Assembly: GCA_011682385.1 (NCBI GenBank)
Contig: JAACET010000001.1
Location: forward strand, 1 to 49,362
Source of the DNA: Actinomycetota bacterium
GTDB taxonomy: Bacteria > Planctomycetota > Phycisphaerae > JAACET01
Reading direction: 5' to 3'
Length of the DNA: 49,362 bases
Part shown: positions 43,691 through 49,362 of the stretch, one piece after another
Layout of the letters: each line of letters opens with the position of its first letter
How positions within the stretch are numbered: position 1 is the first letter of the stretch
Notes under the pieces: generated by a model
The model's database searches: none
The model's input: only the letters and a program-made list of their open reading frames with translations
What the model was told of the DNA's origin: nothing
Position numbers and translations under genes: made by a program

Positions 43691-44734
43691 ATGACAGCCA
43701 AGAAGATCAGCTTGGCCGAGATATCCACGCATATTGCCGGACGCTTGGAGGGCTCCCCGGAGATTCGGATCACTGGCCTGGCCGAGTTGCATTTGGCTCA
43801 GCAAGGAGATCTTTCCTTTCTGATAAGTGACGCCGATTTGTCCGCCGCCGAACAGACCAAGGCCTCAGCGGTTCTTTTGCCAGCTTCGCTGCCGCCGGTC
43901 TCGCTGCCTATGATTCGGGTCAAGGATGTCTCGGAGGCTATAAATACAGCCCTGGAGCTTTTTGCTCAGCCCCGACAGGATCCTGTTGGCATTCATCCCC
44001 AGGCTCTGGTTGCTTCTGATGCTGTCCTGGCTCACGACGTATCCGTTGGGCCCTATTCCGTAGTGGAATCCGGCAGCAGTATTGGCGCCGGTTCGATTCT
44101 CCAGGCCCGCTGTTCTGTCGGTCGCGGCTGTGTCATAGGCGAGCACTGTCATCTGCGTCAGGGCGTTGTCGTCGCTGACGGCTGTCGGATTGGCTGCGGG
44201 GTGATGCTCGGCGAGAATGTTGTAATTGGTTCTGAGGGATTTGGCTACCGCACCCGTGACGGCTGCCACCGTCAGGTGCCCCATTTGGGGGCCGTGCGTA
44301 TCGGCGACGACGTCGAGATTGGTGCCGGCAGTTGCGTAGCTCGGGCCAAGTTTGGTTTTACTGTTATTGGTGACGACACAAAGATTGATAGTCTTGTTTA
44401 TATCGCTCATAATGTACGGGTGGGCGAGCACTGCCTTATTGCTGCCCAGGCTGGGATCGCCGGGTCGGCCAGGTTGGGACAGCGAGTTGTTTTTGGTGGC
44501 CAGGTGGGCGTTCGAGATCATGTAGCTGTGGGCGATGGTGTAACTGCCGGAGCCAGAACAGCCATTCATCACGATGTCCCCGCTGGATCGATAGTCCTGG
44601 GAGTGCCCGCTTTGGAGCGTCGGCAGGCCTTACGTGAGCAAGCTGCTCTGCGTAGGTTGCCTGAGTTGGTTTCCAAGGTAAAGAAGCTTCAGCAGAGGTT
44701 GGATGAACTTGAGTCAGCAGCAGACCATAGCTAA
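43691..44734 (+). CDS. lpxD: UDP-3-O-acylglucosamine N-acyltransferase
   Basis: LpxD adds the second acyl chain (to the amine) in lipid A synthesis. 347 residues. The N-terminal uridine-binding domain (EIRITGLAELHLAQQGDLSF) leads to a left-handed beta-helix with hexapeptide repeats. GFGYRTRDGCHRQVPHLGAV and LVYIAHNVRVGEHCLIAAQA include the catalytic His and its surroundings. A short helical C-terminus follows ([17 protein letters not shown]). It overlaps lpxC-fabZ by 32 bases. Confidence 0.94.
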   Translation: MTAKKISLAEISTHIAGRLEGSPEIRITGLAELHLAQQGDLSFLISDADLSAAEQTKASAVLLPASLPPVSLPMIRVKDVSEAINTALELFAQPRQDPVGIHPQALVASDAVLAHDVSVGPYSVVESGSSIGAGSILQARCSVGRGCVIGEHCHLRQGVVVADGCRIGCGVMLGENVVIGSEGFGYRTRDGCHRQVPHLGAVRIGDDVEIGAGSCVARAKFGFTVIGDDTKIDSLVYIAHNVRVGEHCLIAAQAGIAGSARLGQRVVFGGQVGVRDHVAVGDGVTAGARTAIHHDVPAGSIVLGVPALERRQALREQAALRRLPELVSKVKKLQQRLDELESAADHS

Positions 44735-46022
44735 CGAGGTCGAACTCACCGGGCGCGGCCTATTCCAAGGGATCGAGGCCACGGTGCGTTTTAAGCCCGC
44801 TCAGCCGGACACGGGTATTGTTTTTGTTCGCCCGGACCCTGAGCGTGTACTGCAGGTAGCGGCTTTGGTGGATAATGTATCTCCGCGTCCGCGTCGTACT
44901 GCTTTGCAGAACGGTTCTTTTAGTGTTGACTTGGTTGAGCATTGTCTGTCCGCCGCCTGTGGTTTGGGCATTGATAATTTAATTGTGCAGACTGACGCCG
45001 ACGAGCTGCCCGGCCTGGACGGATCGTCTGAGCCTTATGCCAAGGCCTTGCTTTCCGGTGGAATAGTCCAGCAGGACGTAGATCGCAGGACTTTTGTCCT
45101 TGGTGAGCCCGTGTTTGTCAGAGACGGTCCAGCCAGTATTGCCGCTCTTCCTTCCGACCAGCCCGGCCTGACCATATTGTTTGAGCTCGACTATCCGGAT
45201 ACTCCCGGACTTACTCCTCAGGTTTTCAGTTTTACCTCTGATCCTGCCGGTTATATGCGGGATCTGTCCAGAGCCAGAACTTTCCTCTTGGAATCGGAGG
45301 CTCAGCAGTGTCAGCAGCAGGGCATTGGCAAGCATTTGACCCCGGCCGATATTCTGGTGATTGGAGATAACGGCAAACCCCTCAAGAACAGATTTCGCTA
45401 TCCCGACGAGTTGGTTCGGCACAAGATCGCCGACCTGCTGGGTGACTTAGCCCTATTGGGTCGGCCTTTGCAGGCTCGCATTGTGGCCCGCAGGGCCGGC
45501 CATGCTTTGGCTCACAAATTGGTCCGCAAGTTGAAGCAGGCTGCGGTTCTTAAGAGCAGGGCCGACAAATCCTTAGCTGCGCCCGTTATGGACGTGCAGC
45601 AGTTGTTGCGTCTTTTGCCACACCGCTATCCTTTTTTGCTGGTGGATCGTGTGATTGAGGTTGACGGCGATCGTTTGGCTGTGGGTGTCAAGAATGTTAC
45701 CTTTAACGAACAGTTTTTCCAGGGCCATTTCCCTGGAACACCGATCATGCCTGGCGTATTGATAGTCGAGGCCATGGCCCAGTTATCCGGGGTGCTTTTC
45801 AGTCAGAAGCTCGAGCACACCGGTCAGTTGGCCGTCTTGCTTGGTATGGACAAGGTGAAGATTCGCCGTCCCGTTGTTCCGGGCGATCAGTTGATCCTTG
45901 AGGCCCGCACGGTCAGGATACGTTCCAGAACGGGCCACTGTCGTTGCCGGGCCCTGGTGGGCGATAAGCTTGTCGCCGAAGCCGATATTAAGTTTATGTT
46001 GGTTGATGCTGATCCTATTTAG
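44703..46022 (+). CDS. lpxC/fabZ: LpxC-FabZ fusion: lipid A deacetylase and hydroxyacyl-ACP dehydratase
   Basis: A 439-residue two-domain enzyme. Residues 1 to about 290 are LpxC, the zinc deacetylase that commits UDP-3-O-acyl-GlcNAc to lipid [30 protein letters not shown] and [11 protein letters not shown] carry zinc ligands and catalytic residues, AGHALAH the later His. The rest is FabZ, the fatty-acid dehydratase: [39 protein letters not shown] with the catalytic His and Glu. The fusion is known in Bacteroidetes, Chlorobi and planctomycete-like groups; it balances lipid A against phospholipid synthesis. ATG at 44703 lies within lpxD with AGAGG upstream. Confidence 0.94.
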   Translation: MNLSQQQTIANEVELTGRGLFQGIEATVRFKPAQPDTGIVFVRPDPERVLQVAALVDNVSPRPRRTALQNGSFSVDLVEHCLSAACGLGIDNLIVQTDADELPGLDGSSEPYAKALLSGGIVQQDVDRRTFVLGEPVFVRDGPASIAALPSDQPGLTILFELDYPDTPGLTPQVFSFTSDPAGYMRDLSRARTFLLESEAQQCQQQGIGKHLTPADILVIGDNGKPLKNRFRYPDELVRHKIADLLGDLALLGRPLQARIVARRAGHALAHKLVRKLKQAAVLKSRADKSLAAPVMDVQQLLRLLPHRYPFLLVDRVIEVDGDRLAVGVKNVTFNEQFFQGHFPGTPIMPGVLIVEAMAQLSGVLFSQKLEHTGQLAVLLGMDKVKIRRPVVPGDQLILEARTVRIRSRTGHCRCRALVGDKLVAEADIKFMLVDADPI

Positions 46023-46051
46023 TGGCCATAGTACTGGGGAAGCTGCAGAAA

Positions 46052-46969
46052 ATGCCGAAAATCCATCCTCTTGCTTGTGTTGATCCCGCTGCCGAGATAG
46101 CCGACGATGCGTCGATTGGTCCGTTTTGTGTCATTGGACCGCAGGTCAAAATCGGCCCCGGATGTATTTTGCACAATAGTGTAACCATGGTGAATGATGT
46201 TGTCATTGGTGCGAACAACGAGTTCTTCGCCAATGTTGTGATTGGCACTCCCCCGCAGGACCTCAGTTATGATGGTAAGTCTGTGACCAAGGTCCGCATG
46301 GGCGATGCCAACGTTTTCCGGGCCGGCTCTACCGTCAACGGCGGTTCGGACAAGTTTCGCAACGAGACCCGTGTCGGCAGCAATGGAATGTTCATGATTA
46401 ACTCTCACATTGGCCACGACAGTTATATTGGTGATGACTGCCTGATAGTCAATGGTTCCAATTTGGGCGGCCACAATCACCTGGAGTCCAACGCTCGGCT
46501 CAGTGGTGTGCTTGGCTCTCACCCCTTTGTCACTTTTGGCCGTTACTGTTATATCGGTGGCGTTTCAGCTATAACCCGGGATGTTCCGCCTTTTACTGTT
46601 GTGGCCGGGGCCTATCCTTCAAAAATCCGCTGCATTAACGAAGTCGGCCTGCGCATGGCCGGTTTTAGTGAAGAGAGTATTACTGCTTTGAAGCGGGCTT
46701 TTCGCCGGCTCTTCCGTAGTGGCTTACCCAAGCGCCAACTTGTTGATGAGTTTGAGGACGAGGGCATCCACGACGAGAACGTTATCCACTTGGTCAAGTC
46801 TCTTCGCCGTAGTGCCTGTCACCAGCATAACAGGTTTTTGGAAGGCGTTTACCTTGGCCAGGTTGACCCCGAAGGTAAAATCTGGGATGGATGCCGACAC
46901 CCTTGGGCACGATCCTTGCTGGGCGCCCAGGCTGTCTTCAAGCAGAACTGCGAAGGAGCCCGCCCGTGA
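46052..46969 (+). CDS. lpxA: UDP-GlcNAc (or amino-analog) acyltransferase LpxA
   Basis: LpxA performs the first acylation of lipid A synthesis. About 305 residues, longer than the E. coli form (262), with extra C-terminal sequence. The N-terminus MPKIHPLACVDPAAEIADDA and the hexapeptide helix are typical; INSHIGHDSYIGDDC contains the catalytic His, and VGSNGMFMINS precedes it. ATG at 46052 is preferred as the family start; a GTG at 46022 overlapping the previous stop is also possible. The stop overlaps the next start (GTGA), tying it to the oxidoreductase. Confidence 0.92.
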   Translation: MPKIHPLACVDPAAEIADDASIGPFCVIGPQVKIGPGCILHNSVTMVNDVVIGANNEFFANVVIGTPPQDLSYDGKSVTKVRMGDANVFRAGSTVNGGSDKFRNETRVGSNGMFMINSHIGHDSYIGDDCLIVNGSNLGGHNHLESNARLSGVLGSHPFVTFGRYCYIGGVSAITRDVPPFTVVAGAYPSKIRCINEVGLRMAGFSEESITALKRAFRRLFRSGLPKRQLVDEFEDEGIHDENVIHLVKSLRRSACHQHNRFLEGVYLGQVDPEGKIWDGCRHPWARSLLGAQAVFKQNCEGARP

Positions 46970-47955
46970 AGCCTCTGCGTGTCGGCCTCGTCGGTGCCGG
47001 ACGCATGGGGCGGTTGCACGCCCGGGTCTATTCCGAGCTGCCGGACGTGCAATTAATTGGCCTTGTCGATATTGATTCAGCCCGCCTCGCATCTCTAGCC
47101 CAGCGTTATGGAACCAGGTCCTTCACCAATCCCCAACAGCTCGTCGGCCAAGTACAGGCCGTCAGCATTGCCTCTCCCACCGACACGCACCTTCAAATCG
47201 CCGGCTTATTCCTAGCCCAAGGCATCCCCGCGCTGATTGAAAAACCCTTGGCCCCCTCAGCCGAGCAGGCCGAGCAGTTGGTTTCCTTGGCCCAGCGGCA
47301 CAATACCTTTATTCAGGTCGGCCATTCCGAGCGGTTTAATCCAGCCGTCAGGGCCTTGGACGGCTACGATCTTTCGCCCCGTTTTATTGAGGTCGTACGT
47401 GTTTCGCCGTTTCCTTTTCGTTCTATGGATGTCGGTGTCGTCCTTGACATGATGATCCACGACATTGACCTTGTCTTGCATTTCGTCGGTTCTGAGCCCG
47501 TCGCTATCGACGCTGTCGGTGCCGGCGTATTGGCTGAGCATGAGGATTTGGCCAACGTTCGGTTGCGTTTTGCCAATGGCTGCGTAGCCAACCTGAGCTG
47601 TTCGCGTTTAGCTTTGGCTACTCAGCGTACCTTTCGGATTTTTTCCGATGATTTGTATATTTCTCTAGACCTGCACGCCAAGGCTGGCTTTGTGGTTGAT
47701 AAGTTTCAGAATACCGACCGCATAAAACAGGCCTTGACCAAAGTCAACGGCCCTGCCCCCGATTGGACCCAGCTTGTCCAGGCCACCCCTTTGGTTCTCG
47801 ACGATGCCGAGCCCATGCGTCTGCAACTGGAGAATTTCACCAACTGCGTACGCACAGGTGCAGCGCCCGTTGTCAGCGGCTCCGACGGTGCTGCCGCCGT
47901 CTCTGTTGCCGAGGCCATCGTCGAGGCTATCAAGACGCATTCTCAGGCCAATTAA
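46966..47955 (+). CDS. Gfo/Idh/MocA oxidoreductase next to lpxA (GnnA candidate)
   Basis: A 329-residue NAD(P)-dependent oxidoreductase: Rossmann motif RVGLVGAGRMGRLHARV, the EKP motif in ALIEKPLAPSAEQ, and MMIHDIDLVLHFVG with the usual His-Asp pair. GTG at 46966 follows AAGGAG by seven bases and overlaps the lpxA stop. In Acidithiobacillus and Leptospira a Gfo/Idh enzyme (GnnA) beside lpxA oxidises UDP-GlcNAc at C3, for GnnB to aminate, giving amide-linked lipid A. Position suggests the same job, but no aminotransferase is seen in this window, so other sugar oxidations remain possible. Confidence 0.85.
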   Translation: MKPLRVGLVGAGRMGRLHARVYSELPDVQLIGLVDIDSARLASLAQRYGTRSFTNPQQLVGQVQAVSIASPTDTHLQIAGLFLAQGIPALIEKPLAPSAEQAEQLVSLAQRHNTFIQVGHSERFNPAVRALDGYDLSPRFIEVVRVSPFPFRSMDVGVVLDMMIHDIDLVLHFVGSEPVAIDAVGAGVLAEHEDLANVRLRFANGCVANLSCSRLALATQRTFRIFSDDLYISLDLHAKAGFVVDKFQNTDRIKQALTKVNGPAPDWTQLVQATPLVLDDAEPMRLQLENFTNCVRTGAAPVVSGSDGAAAVSVAEAIVEAIKTHSQAN

Positions 47956-48355
47956 ACCCTTGTTTGCCGTCCAGCACCACCCAGCTGCGCATGTCGCGTT
48001 TGTCTATCCGGAACGGTTCCGCTAAGGCCCGCACATTTTCCAGAAAGATCAGAGTGCAGTAACGGCATTCTCTCCTTGATTGCCAGAATTGCTCTTGGGC
48101 CATTATTTCTTCGCCGTATTCCCAGCGTATCGTTTCCAGGTCCTTCGGATCATTGATTTGCCGATAGACTACTTTTTCCACCTGTCCCACAGCCAACACC
48201 AGTCCCGAAGATTCTTTTAGATATATCTGTTCACCTTTGGCTATGGATTTGAAGGGCGGCTTGGGTGTCCGCGTCAGCCGACACTCGATGGTTTTGACCC
48301 CCTCTACGATCAATCGCAGGTAGACTGGCTTAAGAATCGCCAGATGATCAGACAT
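47930..48355 (-). CDS. ASCH-domain protein
   Basis: 141 residues. The start LAILKPVYLRLIVEGVKTIE followed by CRLTRTPKPPF is the ASCH (PUA-like) signature, in which a lysine-rich strand recognises RNA or nucleotides. VLAVGQVEKVVYRQI and SWVVLDGKQG fit the remaining strands. ASCH proteins may bind RNA or act on modified nucleosides (an E. coli member is an amidohydrolase); which applies here is unknown. The 3' end overlaps the Gfo/Idh gene by 26 bases in a tail-to-tail arrangement. Confidence 0.7.
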   Translation of the reverse strand: MSDHLAILKPVYLRLIVEGVKTIECRLTRTPKPPFKSIAKGEQIYLKESSGLVLAVGQVEKVVYRQINDPKDLETIRWEYGEEIMAQEQFWQSRRECRYCTLIFLENVRALAEPFRIDKRDMRSWVVLDGKQGFNWPENAS

Positions 48356-48464
48356 TGCGTTTGTCCCCCGGATACTTCTTCTCTGTCATTGGACACTTTG
48401 TGAAGCATCTTTCAGAGATGTGAAATTCAGGTCTTTCTTCTTTTCAAATCTGAAATCTCAAATT

Positions 48465-48520
48465 TCTTTTTTTCTCTATGTTTTTCTTCGTGAACTTCGT
48501 GTCCTTCGTGGTGAGTTCTT
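48465..48520 (-). repeat. AT-rich spacer with three tandem CACGAAG units
   Basis: On the minus strand three CACGAAG units follow each other with a nine-base period (CACGAAGGA, CACGAAGTT, CACGAAGAA), then A-rich sequence ending near AAATTTGAGATTTCAGATTTG. The low-complexity stretch fills most of the 184-base gap between leuD and the ASCH gene. Similar CACGAAG-type tracts are familiar from intergenic DNA of environmental bacteria (from memory). Confidence 0.5.
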
Positions 48521-48539
48521 TCTGTTTCTTCCTCAGGTC

Positions 48540-49105
48540 TCAAGCCTCAGGCCTTTCTTTTTTCGCATAGTTGAACAGCCCGCCTGCTTCGATGATTCCC
48601 GCAACGTCCCCCATACTGCAAAGCTCGATGGGCTCTTGATCGGCTACGATCATCTTTGGTTTGTTCCCGCTCGTATCGATCCGCACCTCTTGCGGACCGT
48701 CTCGCACAAACGTCGCGGCGTTTCCAGTGGGACTACGTATCCCCCGTTAATCGCATTGCGGAAGAATATGCGGGCATACGATTCCGCTATTACCGCTTTT
48801 ACCCCCGCCTCAGCCAGTGCCAGAGGCGCATGTTCCCGACTGGACCCACAGCCAAAGTTTTTGCCGGCCACGATAATCTTGAATTCGCTTTGGTTATTTT
48901 CTTCGCGCTCCTGATCTACGAACGCGATATTCCCATCTGGCAGTCCCGCCTGTTCCGTCGGCACCCCGCTCATGGCAAATCTGCCGAAGAGTTTCCGCTC
49001 AGCCGCTATGGTCGGATCGTACTTCAGATAGCCCGCTGGAATAATCTGATCCGTATCGATGTTATCGCCCAGCACATATACTTTGCCGCGTATTACTTTG
49101 TCCAT
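48540..49105 (-). pseudogene. leuD: 3-isopropylmalate dehydratase small subunit, frameshifted
   Basis: LeuD is the small subunit of isopropylmalate isomerase in leucine synthesis. From the ATG at 49105 the frame gives MDKVIRGKVYVLGDNIDTDQ, then IIVAGKNFGCGSSREHAP, and GGYVVPLETPRRLCETV. Close to 48690-48700 the frame is lost: it runs on as RKRCGSIRAG to a stop at 48650. In the next frame the typical LeuD C-terminus continues (VRIDTSGNKPKMIVADQEPI, then GDVAGIIEAGGLFNYAKK) to TGA at 48540-48542. The span of 566 bases is one short of a multiple of three, consistent with one missing base. AAAGG stands seven bases before the ATG. This could be a true mutation or a sequencing error. Confidence 0.85.
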
Positions 49106-49116
49106 TTGCACACCTT

Positions 49117-49362
49117 TTATATATCTCGCGGATCGGTGATACTTCCCCTGATTGCCGTTGCTGCAGCAGTCATCGGAGATGCTAAAAACACCTCAGCCTT
49201 TTTATGTCCCATTCTGCCCGGGAAGTTCCGATTGGTCGTGCTTAAGCAGCGCATCGGTTCGTTTACTCGCCCGAACGTATCTTCCGGTCCTCCCAGGCAG
49301 GCCGCGCAGGATGGCCGACCGATCGTAGCCCCAGCCTGTTCGAATATTTCCCGCAGTGATTT
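49117..49362 (-). CDS. leuC: 3-isopropylmalate dehydratase large subunit, C-terminal part
   Basis: The last 81 codons of LeuC on the minus strand, entering from the right edge. SLREIFEQAGATIGRPSCAA holds part of the iron-sulfur cysteine motif (CAAC), followed by CLGGPEDTFGRVNEPMRCLS and TTNRNFPGRMGHKKAEVFLA, then SPMTAAATAIRGSITDPRDI, all standard for the family. It stops 11 bases before leuD, so leuCD form one operon. The frame is intact as far as it is seen. Confidence 0.94.
   Translation of the reverse strand, partial: KSLREIFEQAGATIGRPSCAACLGGPEDTFGRVNEPMRCLSTTNRNFPGRMGHKKAEVFLASPMTAAATAIRGSITDPRDI

Noticed and set aside
48685..48700. Programmed frameshift in leuD
   Set aside because: No slippery heptamer or downstream stem is evident and LeuD is not known to use frameshifting.
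48420..48914. 164-residue plus-strand open frame
   Set aside because: It lies antisense to leuD and its first part comes from the CACGAAG repeat and polypyrimidine spacer; no family likeness.
48650..49105. leuD as an intact shorter gene ending at 48650
   Set aside because: The normal LeuD C-terminus is plainly encoded downstream in another frame, so the short version is a frameshift product.
1..49362. CRISPR array, prophage or insertion sequence
   Set aside because: No regularly spaced repeats, transposase or phage structural genes were seen; the Xer gene looks like a housekeeping recombinase.

Overview
The window reads as chromosomal DNA of a diderm bacterium, most likely a planctomycete of the Phycisphaerae (inference). 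The supporting signs are an LpxC-FabZ fusion, a BamA/Skp/Lpx outer-membrane block, two PEP-CTERM proteins, two Tad-domain proteins with a nearby Flp pilin, a DksA-like protein with a degenerate zinc finger, and GlnRS with a tRNA-Gln. FdhD and a lone AcsE-like corrinoid methyltransferase hint at anaerobic C1 metabolism.

Left part (1-10.3 kb): the 5' end of purD on the minus strand; a plus-strand run DUF502-hpf-ptsN-ptsH-ptsI (regulatory phosphotransfer proteins without sugar permeases); a DUF2344 protein with RNase E/G, closed by a terminator; lspA and a DksA-like gene on the minus strand; a 400-base gap with a strong candidate structured RNA; then argG-fdhD.

Middle part (10.3-33 kb): a surface and accessory island. 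Two Tad-domain genes are each preceded by a copy of the same ~244-bp non-coding leader. Two PEP-CTERM proteins and a Flp pilin on the other strand follow. After these come gltX-glnS-PfkB kinase-thpR, recA, an AcsE-like gene, DUF374-lpxB-nnrE, a small orphan gene behind a sigma-28-like promoter, a Xer recombinase, a sugar/alcohol dehydrogenase with a secreted transglutaminase-like protein, and on the minus strand a TolC-type lipoprotein, a carbonic-anhydrase-like gene and tRNA-Pro.

Right part (33.4-48 kb): tRNA-Gln and then one very compact co-directional run, glmU-prs-rplY-pth-rpsF-ssb-rpsR-rplI-dnaB-bamA-ompH-lpxD-lpxC/fabZ-lpxA-Gfo/Idh. It joins UDP-GlcNAc supply, translation, replication, outer-membrane protein assembly and the first lipid A steps. 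The oxidoreductase translationally coupled to lpxA may be a GnnA-type enzyme for diamino lipid A. The window ends with an ASCH-domain gene and leuC-leuD on the minus strand; leuD carries a clear one-base frameshift.

No phage, transposase or CRISPR array was seen. The most notable items are the structured RNA before argG, the duplicated Tad leaders, the switch-like hairpins before the carbonic-anhydrase gene, the acidic tails shared by three neighbouring ribosomal proteins, and the broken leuD.
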